The translations under genes were made by a program, and so were the position numbers. Below, piece after piece: positions 26,596 to 36,229 of a stretch of 64,000 nt of DNA. Source of the stretch: Thauera sedimentorum (GTDB lineage Bacteria > Pseudomonadota > Gammaproteobacteria > Burkholderiales > Rhodocyclaceae). The stretch lies in contig NZ_JACTAH010000001.1 of the NCBI RefSeq assembly GCF_014489115.1, positions 1,240,001-1,304,000 of the forward strand, read 5' to 3'. Within the stretch, counting starts at the first letter, position 1. Each line of letters starts with the position of its first letter. Below the pieces are notes generated by a model. That model did not search any database, had not been told where the DNA came from, and was given only the letters and a program-made list of their open reading frames with translations.

Positions 26596-26620
26596 ACTTA
26601 AGTTGTAAGCCGGCGAACGC

Positions 26621-27445
26621 TCATCCCGCGCTCGGCGGTTCGGCGCCGAGGATCCAGCCTTCCACCGGGTCGATACCGGGAGGGAGACCGAAGTGCGGCG
26701 GGCCGCAGCGCCATGCGCTGGCTGCCTGAACGAGCGCCAGTACCGCGTCCAGCGCGTCGCCCGTCGCGTCGTCCACCAACAGGGCGAGCAGGTCTTGCGG
26801 GCCATGCAGGCGCAGCGGCACATGCGGGCCGCCCTGAAGCAGGCAGGCGACCATGTCCGCGCGCGCCTGCCGTCGCGCCGCGCTCTGCAGGCTGCGGGTG
26901 TCGCTCTTGTAGGAGTGCGCGGAGAGCCGGCGCGCGAGCAGTCCGGGATAAGCCTCCAGCGCCACGCGTGCCGGGTCGCCGGCGTGCATCCCGGGCAGGT
27001 GCATGCCGGCCTCCAGCAGTCGCGGCGCACCTTCAAGGAACATCAGCCCGACCGGCGGGTTCACCAGCTTCAGCGGACTGTGCGAGCGCGCCGGTCCGTC
27101 GGTGGCGCGATGCGCGTAGCGGCGCCCGGGCGGACGGCTCTCGCGGTAGGCGTCGAGCGCAGCGCGGAAGGCCGCTTTGCCCAGCGCGCGGCAGTGGGCC
27201 ACCAGCGCCGCCCAGTCGTCCGGCCAGCCGAGGTCGCGCACCGCCTCGCGCGGCAGGCCGAAGGGAAAGTCGAAGCCGCCGAGCCAGGGGCCGGGGCGGC
27301 GCAGGAAGGCTTCGAAGGCCGGCCAGTCGGGCAGGGCTTCCAGGCCGTCGAGCAGCAGCCGGTCGCCCTCCAGCCGGCCGGCGGCCACCGTGATCGCTTT
27401 CGCGCGGCGCGGCGCGCTGGTGAAGTCGATCCCGTAGAGCTGCAC
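26621..27445 (-). CDS. DUF429-family protein
   Basis: A 274-residue soluble protein of the DUF429 type. The N-terminal YGIDFTSAPRRAKAI and GFDFPFGLPRE and the C-terminal DALDAVLALVQA segments fit that family, whose fold is RNase H-like/actin-like with acidic residues in the first strand. The biochemical role is unknown. It begins 12 bp after the NYN gene stop on the same strand, so it is probably the last gene of the run that begins with the DUF2126 transglutaminase. No signal peptide or membrane segment. Confidence 0.7.
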   Translation of the reverse strand: MQLYGIDFTSAPRRAKAITVAAGRLEGDRLLLDGLEALPDWPAFEAFLRRPGPWLGGFDFPFGLPREAVRDLGWPDDWAALVAHCRALGKAAFRAALDAYRESRPPGRRYAHRATDGPARSHSPLKLVNPPVGLMFLEGAPRLLEAGMHLPGMHAGDPARVALEAYPGLLARRLSAHSYKSDTRSLQSAARRQARADMVACLLQGGPHVPLRLHGPQDLLALLVDDATGDALDAVLALVQAASAWRCGPPHFGLPPGIDPVEGWILGAEPPSAG

Positions 27446-27457
27446 CGGCGGCAGCGC

Positions 27458-28201
27458 TCAGCCGGCGTTCTTCTTGGTGCTGCGCTTGTCGCGCAGGAAG
27501 AGATGGCTGCCGCGGCGTTCGGATTCGAACAGGCCGGTGGCCTCGATCAGGTCGCCGAGCTTCTTGTAGCCGTAGTTGCGCTGGTCGAAGGAGGCCTGGT
27601 TGGTGATGTGCGAGCCGACCGCGGAGAGGCTGGCCCAGCCGTCCTCTTCCAGGCAGGCCTCGACCGAGTTGCGCAGCAGGGTGACCAGGCGGGCGTCGCC
27701 CTTGAGCTCCTTGGCGCTCTTTTTCTGCACGTTGGCCGCGGCGGCCTCTTCCTCGGTGCGCGGTTGCGCGCCGAGCGTCTCCAGGTAGAGGAACTTGGAG
27801 CAGGCGTTCACGAAGGGCATCGGCGTCTTCTTCTCGCCGAAGCCGTACACCTTGAGGCCGTTGGTGCGGATGCGCATCACCAGCGGCGTGAAGTCGGAGT
27901 CCGACGAGGCGATGCAGAAGGCGTCCAGCTTCTGGGTGTACAGCAGGTCCATGGCGTCGATGATCATCGCGCTGTCGGTGGCGTTCTTGCCCTTGGTGTA
28001 GGCGAACTGCTGGATGGGCTGGATGGCGAACTCGTGCAGCACCTCTTCCCAGCTCTTCAAACCGGTGCTCTTCCAGTTGCCGTAGGCACGGCGCACGTTG
28101 GTGACGCCGTACTTGGCCAGCTCGTCGAGGATGACTTCGATCTTGGCGGCCGGGCAGTTGTCGGCGTCGATGAGCAGGGCGATGCGGGCTTCGTCGGTCA
28201 T
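27458..28201 (-). CDS. NYN-domain putative nuclease with C-terminal LOTUS/OST-HTH domain
   Basis: A 247-residue protein. Residues about 1-140 form a NYN (PIN-like) domain, with the acidic motifs LLIDADN near the start and SSDSDFTPL near residue 100 that bind metal in this nuclease fold. The C-terminal segment from about 165, with GSHITNQASFDQRNYGYKKLGDLIE, is a winged OST-HTH/LOTUS RNA-binding domain. The start ATG overlaps the stop of the deacetylase gene (ATGA). The family is expected to cut RNA; targets are unknown. A K/E-rich linker joins the domains. Confidence 0.83.
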   Translation of the reverse strand: MTDEARIALLIDADNCPAAKIEVILDELAKYGVTNVRRAYGNWKSTGLKSWEEVLHEFAIQPIQQFAYTKGKNATDSAMIIDAMDLLYTQKLDAFCIASSDSDFTPLVMRIRTNGLKVYGFGEKKTPMPFVNACSKFLYLETLGAQPRTEEEAAAANVQKKSAKELKGDARLVTLLRNSVEACLEEDGWASLSAVGSHITNQASFDQRNYGYKKLGDLIEATGLFESERRGSHLFLRDKRSTKKNAG

Positions 28202-29121
28202 GCGGGGGTGTCCTCGGGCGATGTGCGGTACAGGCGGGCAGCGGTCTCCAGCGTCGCGGCGTGGATGGCTACCGTGTCGTCGATGTGGTGAGCATAGCCG
28301 CCGGCCATGGCGATGGCCACCGGTGCGCTGCCCGACTGACAGGCCGAGAAGACCCGGCGGTCGCGCTCGGCCAGCCCCTCGCGGCTCAACGCCAGGCGGC
28401 CGAGGCGGTCGCCCTCGTAGGGGTCGGCGCCGGCGAGGTAAATGACCAGATCCGGGCGGAAGCCGTCGAACACCTGCACCAGCGCATCGTCGAGCGCGGC
28501 CAGGTAGGCGGCGTCGGCGGTGCCGTCGGGCAGTTCGATGTCCAGATCGCTCGCCGCCTTGCGGAAGGGAAAGTTCTTCTCGCCGTGCAGGCTGAGCGTG
28601 AAGGTGGCCGGATTGCCGGCCAGGATGGTGGCGGTGCCGTCGCCCTGGTGCACGTCGCAGTCGACCACCGCGACCCGGCGCGCGTGGCCTTCGGCGATCA
28701 TCGCCAGCGCGGCGATGGCGGCATCGTTGAACACGCAGAAGCCCGAGCCGAAGTCGCGGTGGGCGTGGTGGGTGCCGCCGGCCAGGTTGGCGGCACAGCC
28801 CTCGTCCAGGGCCGCGCGGCAGGCCGCCAGGGTGGCGCCGGCCGAGCGCCGCGAGCGTTCCACCATGGCCGCCGACCACGGAAAACCGATGCGGCGCATC
28901 TCGGCTGCGTCCAGCGTGCCGGCCTGCACGTGGTCCAGGTAGGCGGCGTCGTGTGCGCGCAGGATCTCGGCGTCGGTGGCGGCCTCGGGAACGTGGAAGG
29001 CGTCGGCCGCGAACAGTCCGCCGGCCTGCAGGCGTTCGCGCAGGCGGGCGTACTTCTCCATCGGGAAGCGGTGGCCCGGCGGCAGCGGCAGCACGAAATG
29101 GTCGGCGTAGAAGAGCTTCAC
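28198..29121 (-). CDS. Histone deacetylase-superfamily amidohydrolase
   Basis: A 307-residue zinc-dependent deacetylase of the HDAC/AcuC/acetylpolyamine amidohydrolase superfamily. Seen are the active-site His pair in GGTHHAH, the zinc site DCDVHQGDGT and AGADPYEGD, and the terminal GGYAHH tyrosine that stabilises the transition state. Bacterial members remove acetyl or acyl groups from lysines, polyamines or acetoin-type substrates. It lies 16 bp after a transglutaminase gene and overlaps the NYN gene, so it probably belongs to the same operon. Substrate is not evident. Confidence 0.88.
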   Translation of the reverse strand: MKLFYADHFVLPLPPGHRFPMEKYARLRERLQAGGLFAADAFHVPEAATDAEILRAHDAAYLDHVQAGTLDAAEMRRIGFPWSAAMVERSRRSAGATLAACRAALDEGCAANLAGGTHHAHRDFGSGFCVFNDAAIAALAMIAEGHARRVAVVDCDVHQGDGTATILAGNPATFTLSLHGEKNFPFRKAASDLDIELPDGTADAAYLAALDDALVQVFDGFRPDLVIYLAGADPYEGDRLGRLALSREGLAERDRRVFSACQSGSAPVAIAMAGGYAHHIDDTVAIHAATLETAARLYRTSPEDTPA

Positions 29122-29137
29122 GCGGCGGCCGGAAGGT

Positions 29138-30100
29138 TCAGGCCATACCGAGGCCAGGTAGCTCCGCGGCGCCGTAGAGGGTCTGGAACTCGTCCTCGGG
29201 CACCACGGTGACCGCGATCTCCGGCTCGTGCTCGCCGCCGCCGAGAATGACCCCGCGCATCGGCGACACGTCGGCGAAGTCGCCGCCCCAGCCGATGGTG
29301 ATGTGCTCCAGTTCGGGCATCAGCGCGTTGGTGGGGTCGAAATCCACCCAGCCGTGCCCGGGGCAATGCACCGAGATCCACGCGTGGGTGGCGTCCGCAC
29401 CGACCAGCCGCGGCTTGCCCGGGGGCGGGCGGGTGAGCAGGTAGCCGCTCACATAGCGCGCCGGCAGGCCCAGCGAGCGCAGGCAGGAGAGCATGAAGTG
29501 GGCAAAGTCCTGGCACACCCCGCGGCGGTTCTCGAACACCTCGGTGACCGGGGTGGAGATGTCGGTGGCCTCGGGATCGAAGGTGAACTCGTCGAAGATG
29601 CGCTGCATCAGGTGCCGGGCGCCGACCAGCAGCGGGGTGCCGGGCGGGAAGTCCTGGGCGGCGTAGTCGGCGAACTCGCGCTTGACGCGCACATGGCGCG
29701 ACTCGAACAGGTAGCCGCAGGCCTCCAGCTGTTCCGCGTCCAGCGTACGCCCGGCGCGGTAGGCGAGCGCGTCGCGCACCGCCTCCCAGGCCGGGGAGTC
29801 GGCCAGCGCGGGCAGCTCGCGCGGAGCCAGTTCCACCCAGCTCTCGGCGCGGATGAACAGGGTGTCGTGATCGCGCTCGAAGTGCAGGGTCTCCACGGTG
29901 TTGCCCATGCCGTCGACGAAGCGCTGGCGGCGGGCCGGCTCCGGGGAGATGTCCAGGCGATGGGCGCAGACGTGCTGCCAGGGCAGCTCGCGCGGGCTCA
30001 GCCGCAGCAACTGGCGGGATTCGCCCACCGGCTGGTCGTAGCGGTAACGGGTGTCGTGGCGCACGTGGTAGCGCACCGCGGTCTGCAGCGCGGCGCTCAT
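29138..30100 (-). CDS. Transglutaminase-like protease/amidotransferase, N-terminal beta domain
   Basis: A 320-residue protein. An N-terminal transglutaminase-associated domain (RYHVRHDTRYRYDQPVGE) is followed by a catalytic core with Cys in RRGVCQDFAHF, His in ATHAWISV and Asp in WVDFDPTN. No signal peptide. The family is regularly encoded with circularly permuted ATP-grasp and Alpha-E proteins, and has been proposed on genomic grounds to take part in peptide synthesis or tagging. Its ATG lies in the stop of the ATP-grasp/Alpha-E gene (ATGA), indicating coupled expression. Confidence 0.88.
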   Translation of the reverse strand: MSAALQTAVRYHVRHDTRYRYDQPVGESRQLLRLSPRELPWQHVCAHRLDISPEPARRQRFVDGMGNTVETLHFERDHDTLFIRAESWVELAPRELPALADSPAWEAVRDALAYRAGRTLDAEQLEACGYLFESRHVRVKREFADYAAQDFPPGTPLLVGARHLMQRIFDEFTFDPEATDISTPVTEVFENRRGVCQDFAHFMLSCLRSLGLPARYVSGYLLTRPPPGKPRLVGADATHAWISVHCPGHGWVDFDPTNALMPELEHITIGWGGDFADVSPMRGVILGGGEHEPEIAVTVVPEDEFQTLYGAAELPGLGMA

Positions 30101-32580
30101 GCCACCCTCCGCAAGTGCATCGGGCGCACGGTGTGGGTGAAGAAGCGGCGGTGGACGTCCTCCGAGAGATGCCCGGCGGCGTCCTCGGCTTCGGCCAGCA
30201 GGGTGCGCAGGGTGCGCACCGCGAGGTCGCAGTCGTCCGCCTCGAAGCGGGTGAGGTCGAAGTCCGCCAGGCGGCGGGCCAGCGGGTCGATCATCAGCGA
30301 AGGATAGGGATGGCCGAGTTCGCGCGCGGTGCGGCCGAGGTAGCGCTGCAGCGCGTCCACCTGGAAGCCCACCGAGTGCGGGTTGGTGGTGTCGAACACC
30401 AGCAGGTGCACCAGGGGCAGCAGTTCCGGTACCCGGCGATAGCGCGCGCGGTAGGTGACGATGGAGTTGGCCGCTTCCAGCAGCCACTCGAACATGCGCT
30501 CGCGCTCGCGCACATGCGGCTCCATCGGCACCGAGATCAGCGCGCTCAGGCCGGCCAGGCGCTCGATGCGGCGGCCGAGGATGAGAAAGCGCCAGCCTTC
30601 GTCGCGGGTCATGTCGTCCATCGCGAAGCCGGCCAGCGAGATGCACGAGAGCATCACCTGGTCGATGGCCGACAAGGCCTGGTCCACCGTGTTCACCGGG
30701 CGCGAGAGCAGCTGCTCCAGGTGGTTGAGCGCATGCCAGTTGTCCGAGGACAGGCGCTCCTTCACGTGCCCGGCGGAATAGGCCAGCGCGCGCAGGTTGG
30801 CAGCGACCGAGCCGGGCTGATCGGCGTCGGTGAGGGCGGCGAGCAGGTCCTGTTCCAGCGAGTGGCTGTCGGTGGCATCCGCATCGGGCTCCGGCAGCAC
30901 GCCGGTCCGCCGCGCGGCGGCCAGCAGGCCGGACAGGCGCAGTTCGGTTTCCGGGTCGGAGCTGGACACGCGGGCCAGCGCGGTGCGCAGCAGGCGGGCG
31001 CTGGCCTCGCAGCGCTCGGCGTAGCGGCCCATCCAGAACAGGTTTTCGCCCACCCGCGAGGGTACGTCGGCTCCGCCGCACACCAGGTCGATCACGCCCA
31101 GGCGGCGCTTGAGCAGGCTGGTGCGCACCACCGGGCCGTCGGCGCGCACCCAGGTGTCCTTGGACAGGCCGCCGCGCTGCATGGAGATGACCTCCATGCC
31201 GGCGCGCGGCGCCACCCGGCCGAGCGCGCCGGGCATGACGGTGTAGCCGTCCGGGGTGGCCGCGGCGAACACCCGCATGCCCACCGAGCGCGGCATCAGC
31301 TTGCGGTTCCACACCGGCGCCTGGGCAAGGCGCACCCACTCCTGGCCGACATAGGCATGCGGCTGGGCAACGATGCGCTCGATCATGCGGCGGCGCGAGT
31401 CGCCCTTGAGCTCGTGGCCGAACACGGCATCCATGCGCATGGAGGCGTAGGCCGGCTTGATCACCAGTTCGTCCAGGTGTTCCAGCACGTACTCCAGCGC
31501 CGGCTCCTCACCGCACCACCAGCTGGCCACCGACGGCATCATCAGCGGTTCGCCGAGCAGGCGCTCGCAGATCGGCGGCAGGAAGCCGAGCACCGCGGCC
31601 GATTCGAGGAAGCCGCTGCCGACCTGGTTGGCCATCAACACGCGCCCGGCGCGGATGGCGCCCATCAGCCCGGGGATGCCCAGCGCGGAGTCGGCACGTA
31701 GTTCCAGCGGGTCGCAGAAGTCGTCGTCCAGGCGGCGCAGGATGGCGTGCACCCGGCGCAGGCCGCGCAGGGTCTTGAGATAGACGGTGTCGTCGCGCAC
31801 GGTGAGGTCCTGCCCCTCGACCAGCGGAAAGCCGAGGTAGCGGGCCAGGAAGGCGTGCTCGAAGTAGGTCTCGTTGTAGGGGCCGGGGGTCAGCAGCACG
31901 CTCAGCGGCGCTTCGCCATCGGTGGGGGCCAGGCGGGCCAGGCTGTCCTGGATGCTGCGGAAGAAGCCGGCCAGCGGCTGCACCTGCATCTCGCGGAAGG
32001 CGTCCGGGAAGGTGCGCGAGACGATGATGCGGTTCTGCAGCGCGTAGCCGGCACCGGACGGGCCCTGGGTGCGGTCGGCGATCGCCCACCACTGGCCGTC
32101 GGGTGCGCGGGCGAGATCCACCGCGTAGCTGTGCAGCCAGATGCCGGCCGGCGGCCGCACGCCCAGACAGGGCCACTTGTAGCCGTGCTGGCCGAACACC
32201 AGCGCCGGCGGCAGCAGGCCTTCGGTGAGCAGCTGGCGCGGGCCGTAGAGGTCGGCCAGGATGGCATTGAGCAGGCGGGCACGCTGGGTCACCGCGGCGC
32301 CGAGCTGTTCCCATTCGCCGGCGCCGACGATCAGCGGCAGCATGTCCAGCTCCCAGGGCCGCTTGGTGCCCTTGGGGTCGGTATACACGTTGTAGGTGAC
32401 GCCGTCGGCTTCGATGGCGCCGCGCACGAAATCCGCGCGACGGCTCATCGCCTCGTCGGGGAAGCCGGTCAGCCGGTCGGCGAAGGCCTGCCAGTGCGCG
32501 CGCGGCTTGCCGGGCGCAGCGAGCATCTCGTCGTAGCGGTCGGCGGCGAAGGGGTAGCTGTCGATCAGGCCAGCGGGCAT
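30097..32580 (-). CDS. Circularly permuted ATP-grasp / Alpha-E domain fusion protein
   Basis: An 827-residue fusion. Residues about 1-470 form the circularly permuted ATP-grasp enzyme (segments RTQGPSGAGYALQNR, LLTPGPYNETYFEH, VIKPAYASMR). Residues about 500-827 form the Alpha-E domain, with GENLFWMGRYAERCEASARL and the conserved helix SAIDQVMLSC. In many genomes these are two genes. The ATP-grasp part likely catalyses carboxylate-amine ligation using ATP. Start ATG at 32580 lies 77 bp after the DUF2126 gene. The gene overlaps the transglutaminase at its 3' end. Confidence 0.88.
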   Translation of the reverse strand: MPAGLIDSYPFAADRYDEMLAAPGKPRAHWQAFADRLTGFPDEAMSRRADFVRGAIEADGVTYNVYTDPKGTKRPWELDMLPLIVGAGEWEQLGAAVTQRARLLNAILADLYGPRQLLTEGLLPPALVFGQHGYKWPCLGVRPPAGIWLHSYAVDLARAPDGQWWAIADRTQGPSGAGYALQNRIIVSRTFPDAFREMQVQPLAGFFRSIQDSLARLAPTDGEAPLSVLLTPGPYNETYFEHAFLARYLGFPLVEGQDLTVRDDTVYLKTLRGLRRVHAILRRLDDDFCDPLELRADSALGIPGLMGAIRAGRVLMANQVGSGFLESAAVLGFLPPICERLLGEPLMMPSVASWWCGEEPALEYVLEHLDELVIKPAYASMRMDAVFGHELKGDSRRRMIERIVAQPHAYVGQEWVRLAQAPVWNRKLMPRSVGMRVFAAATPDGYTVMPGALGRVAPRAGMEVISMQRGGLSKDTWVRADGPVVRTSLLKRRLGVIDLVCGGADVPSRVGENLFWMGRYAERCEASARLLRTALARVSSSDPETELRLSGLLAAARRTGVLPEPDADATDSHSLEQDLLAALTDADQPGSVAANLRALAYSAGHVKERLSSDNWHALNHLEQLLSRPVNTVDQALSAIDQVMLSCISLAGFAMDDMTRDEGWRFLILGRRIERLAGLSALISVPMEPHVRERERMFEWLLEAANSIVTYRARYRRVPELLPLVHLLVFDTTNPHSVGFQVDALQRYLGRTARELGHPYPSLMIDPLARRLADFDLTRFEADDCDLAVRTLRTLLAEAEDAAGHLSEDVHRRFFTHTVRPMHLRRVA

Positions 32581-32657
32581 GGAGGCGGTTTCTTGGGAGT
32601 ATGTGAGCAAGGGGGTGAAGGGAGCGGCGCCGGCACAAGGCGCCGCCCTGGGTGGCG

Positions 32658-35600
32658 TCAGCGCCCGCGCAAGTCTAGCGTGAACGGAAATTCCGCATCG
32701 ATGCGGGGATTCCCGGCTTCCAGCCGTCCCGGGGTATGCCCCATGCGGAAGAAACGCGCCAGCCGGCGGCTTTCCGCCTCGAAGGCGTTGACCGGGAAGG
32801 TGTCGAAGTTGCGCCCGCCCGGGTGCGCCACATGGTACTGGCAGCCGCCCAGGCTGCGGTGGTTCCAGGTGTCGACGATGTCGAACACCAGCGGCCCGTG
32901 GGTGCCTATGGTCGGATGCAGGCAGGAGGCCGGCTGCCAGGCGCGGTAGCGCACCCCGGCGACGAATTCGCCCACGGTGCCGGTGGGCACCAGCGGCACG
33001 CTCTCGCCGTTGCAGGTGACGCGGTAGCGCTCCGGCGCGGCACCGCAGAGCTTGACCTGCAGGCGCTCGACCGAGGAATCCACGTAGCGCACGGTGCCGC
33101 CGGTGGCGCCTTCCTCGCCCATCACATGCCAGGGTTCGAGCGCGGCGCGCAGCTCCAGGCTCATGCCCTTGACCGCGAAGTCGCCGTATTTGGGGAAGCG
33201 GAACTCCAGGTGCGGGGCGAACCATTCGGCCTGCATCGGGTAACCCTCGGCCTGCAACTCGTCGATGACGTCGCGGAAGTCCTGCCAGACGAAGTGCGGC
33301 AGCAGGAAGCGGTCGTGCAGTTCGGTGCCCCAGCGCACCAGCCGCGGCGGGGTGTAGGGGGCTTTCCAGAAGCGGGCGATGAGGGCGCGCAGCAGCAGTT
33401 GCTGGGTGAGGCTCATGCGCGCGTGCGGCGGCATCTCGAAAGCGCGCATCTCCAGCAGGCCGTGGCGGCCGGCGGGGCCGTCGGGCGAGTACAGCTTGTC
33501 GATGCAGAACTCCGCGCGGTGGGTGTTGCCGGTGACGTCGATCAGCAGGTTGCGCAGCAGGCGGTCGACCATCCATGGCGGGCAGCCGTCGGGCCCCTGG
33601 GCGCAGACGCGGTCCATCTCGCGGAAGGCCAGTTCGATCTCGTACACCGAGTCGTTGCGCGCCTCGTCGATGCGCGGCGCCTGCGAGGTGGGGCCGATGA
33701 ACATGCCCGAGAACAGGTAGGACAGCGAGGGATGGTTGTGCCAGTAGGCGACCAGGCTCCTGAGCAGGTCGGGGCGGCGCAGGAAGGGCGAGTCGGCCGG
33801 CGTGGCGCCGCCGAGCACGAAGTGGTTGCCGCCGCCGGTGCCGATATGGCGGCCGTCGAGCATGAACTTCTCGGTGGTCAGGCGCGAATGGTGGGCCGCT
33901 TCGTAGAGGTGGGTGGTCTGTTCGACCAGCTGGTCCCAGCTGGCCGCCGGATGGATGTTCACCTCGACCACGCCGGGGTCGGGGGTGATGCGGAACTTCT
34001 CCAGGCGCGGATCGTTGGGCGGCTCATAGCCTTCCAGCAGCACCGGTTGGTCGAGCTCGGCGGCGGCGGCTTCGACCGCGGCGACGATCTCCAGGTAGTC
34101 TTCCAGCGTGGCGACCGGCGGCATGAAGATGTACAGGATGCCTGCGCGCGCCTCGGCGCACATCGCGGTACGGGTGATCCAGGCGGCGGATTCGCCGGCC
34201 TGCGGGGCGCGGTCGGACGGCGCGGGTGCGACGGTGCCGCGCCGTGTGCTGCCGGCGGGGGGGTGCAGGCCTTCAGCGCCAAGTTCGCCGGGGCCGTACT
34301 GGCGGCGCAGGGCCGCATGGGGGGCGAGTGGCGGGTAGTGGTCGAAGGGGTCGGGCTGCTGGATCCACGGGTAGTCGCCTTCCGCCACCCAGGGCTGGGA
34401 GTCGAGCGGCAGGCGGTAGCCCAGGGGCGAATCGCCCGGGATCAGGTAGCAGCGCTCGCTGCGCAGGAACCACCGGCCGGTTTGCCAGCGTCCGCTGGCC
34501 GGGTCGCGCATCACCGGCAGCACGTGGCCGGTGACGCGGTCCAGCCCGCGGCTGAACACCCGCGCCAGGCGCTCGCGCTCCAGCGGGTCGTCGAGGCGGG
34601 CGTCGAAGGGATCGACGTTGGTGGGCAGGCGGCGTTCGCGCCACAGGTAGTAGAAGGCGTCCTCATAGGCCGGGAAGGCGTACTGCGGATCGAGCCCGAG
34701 GCGTTCGGCCAGCGCGCGCAGGAAGCGCCCGGCGGTCTGTTCGTCCGCCTCGCCCGGCAGGTGCTCGTCGGCGATCAGCAGCGGATCGTCCCAGATCGGC
34801 CCACCGTCCTTGCGCCAGTAACAGTTCAGCGACCAGCGCGGCAACTGCTCGCCCGGGTACCACTTGCCCTGGCCGAAGTGCACCAGCCCCTTGGGCGCGT
34901 ATTTCTGCCGCAGGCGGTGGAAGAGTTCGGCCGACATGCGCTTCTTGTCCGGCCCCATCGCCGCGGTGTTCCATTCGGCGCCGTCCGGGTCGTCCACCGA
35001 GACGAAGGTCGGCTCGCCGCCCTGGGTGAGGCGCACGTCGCCGGCGGCGAGCTCGGCGTCGATGGCGTGGCCCAGACCTTCGATCGCGCCCCATTGCTCT
35101 TCGGTGTACGGTTTGGTGACCCGCGGCGCTTCCCAGATGCGGGTCACCGCCATGTGGTGCTCGAATTCGACCTCGCACTCGTCGAGCAGGCCGGTGACCG
35201 GCGCCGCCGAGCCCGGCTCCGGGGTGCACGACAGCGGAATGTGTCCTTCCCCGGCGAACAGGCCGGAGGTGGGGTCCAGGCCTATCCAGCCCGCACCCGG
35301 CAGATAGACCTCGCACCAGGCGTGCAGGTCGGTGAAGTCGGCCTCGGGGCCGGAGGGGCCGTCGAGCGACTTCACATCCGGGGTGAGCTGGATCAGGTAG
35401 CCGGAGACGAAGCGTGCGGCCAGCCCCAGGTGGCGGGCGAGCTGCACCAGCAGCCAGGCCGAGTCGCGGCACGAGCCGGAGCGCTTCTCCAGCGTTTCTT
35501 CCGGCGTCTGCACCCCCGGTTCCAGGCGGATCAGGTAGTCGATGTGTTCGTAGAGCTCGCGGTTCAGATCCACCAGAAAGTTCACGCTCTGCTTCTTCTC

Positions 35601-36008
35601 GCGCGGCACCGCGTCGAGGTAGGCCTTGAACTTCGGGGTCAGTGGCAGCGTCTTGAAGTAGGGCGCCAGTTCCTCGCGCTGCCAGTCCTCGTACTTGAAG
35701 GGGATGTGCTCGGCGTAGGGCTCGAGGAAGAAGTCGAAGGGATTGATGACCGCCATCTCGGCCACCAGATCCACCTCGATGTCGAAATGCGTGGTCTTCT
35801 CCGGGAACACCAGGCGCGCAAGGTAGTTGGACTGCGGGTCCTGCTGCCAGTTGATGAAGTGCTCGACCGGCTGCACCTTCAGCGAGTACGACAGGATGCG
35901 CGTGCGGCTGTGCGGCGCGGGACGCAGGCGGATGGTCTGCGGGCCGAGATTGATCGGCCGGTCGTAACGGTAGCGGGTCAGGTGGTGCAGGGCCACATGG
36001 ATAGACAT
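32658..36008 (-). CDS. Large transglutaminase-like / DUF2126 protein
   Basis: An 1116-residue protein. The N-terminal ~300 residues form a transglutaminase module with the triad Cys in [11 protein letters not shown], His in [11 protein letters not shown] and Asp in [10 protein letters not shown]. The remaining ~800 residues form the DUF2126 region, with [15 protein letters not shown] and [17 protein letters not shown], which has been linked to glutamine-synthetase-like amidoligase folds. The first ATG with domain homology is at 36008; upstream open frame lacks similarity. It is the first gene of the leftward run and lies divergent from the M20 gene across 221 bp. Proposed role: formation or processing of an unknown peptide or isopeptide product. 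Confidence 0.88.
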   Translation of the reverse strand: MSIHVALHHLTRYRYDRPINLGPQTIRLRPAPHSRTRILSYSLKVQPVEHFINWQQDPQSNYLARLVFPEKTTHFDIEVDLVAEMAVINPFDFFLEPYAEHIPFKYEDWQREELAPYFKTLPLTPKFKAYLDAVPREKKQSVNFLVDLNRELYEHIDYLIRLEPGVQTPEETLEKRSGSCRDSAWLLVQLARHLGLAARFVSGYLIQLTPDVKSLDGPSGPEADFTDLHAWCEVYLPGAGWIGLDPTSGLFAGEGHIPLSCTPEPGSAAPVTGLLDECEVEFEHHMAVTRIWEAPRVTKPYTEEQWGAIEGLGHAIDAELAAGDVRLTQGGEPTFVSVDDPDGAEWNTAAMGPDKKRMSAELFHRLRQKYAPKGLVHFGQGKWYPGEQLPRWSLNCYWRKDGGPIWDDPLLIADEHLPGEADEQTAGRFLRALAERLGLDPQYAFPAYEDAFYYLWRERRLPTNVDPFDARLDDPLERERLARVFSRGLDRVTGHVLPVMRDPASGRWQTGRWFLRSERCYLIPGDSPLGYRLPLDSQPWVAEGDYPWIQQPDPFDHYPPLAPHAALRRQYGPGELGAEGLHPPAGSTRRGTVAPAPSDRAPQAGESAAWITRTAMCAEARAGILYIFMPPVATLEDYLEIVAAVEAAAAELDQPVLLEGYEPPNDPRLEKFRITPDPGVVEVNIHPAASWDQLVEQTTHLYEAAHHSRLTTEKFMLDGRHIGTGGGNHFVLGGATPADSPFLRRPDLLRSLVAYWHNHPSLSYLFSGMFIGPTSQAPRIDEARNDSVYEIELAFREMDRVCAQGPDGCPPWMVDRLLRNLLIDVTGNTHRAEFCIDKLYSPDGPAGRHGLLEMRAFEMPPHARMSLTQQLLLRALIARFWKAPYTPPRLVRWGTELHDRFLLPHFVWQDFRDVIDELQAEGYPMQAEWFAPHLEFRFPKYGDFAVKGMSLELRAALEPWHVMGEEGATGGTVRYVDSSVERLQVKLCGAAPERYRVTCNGESVPLVPTGTVGEFVAGVRYRAWQPASCLHPTIGTHGPLVFDIVDTWNHRSLGGCQYHVAHPGGRNFDTFPVNAFEAESRRLARFFRMGHTPGRLEAGNPRIDAEFPFTLDLRGR

Positions 36009-36229
36009 CTCGGTTGTCCTCGACGGAAGCGGTTGCACGGCATGCAGCAATTCCCGCGCCATATGGCGCTGAGCGGCCCTGTGCGGCGTGCTTGCTGATG
36101 CGGCGCGGGCAGGATGCACCGTCCTCGTGCATCGCCCGGGATGCAGCGCACCATTCCCGTCTGCCGGGCCGGCGGCCGCCGTGGTGTAATAGACCATTCA
36201 ACAGAGAACAATGAACCCTTGGTGAAGCA

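Noticed and set aside
32736..36098. A 1120-codon plus-strand frame antisense to the DUF2126 gene
   Set aside because: No recognisable motif, no ribosome site, and it mirrors codon structure of the real gene.
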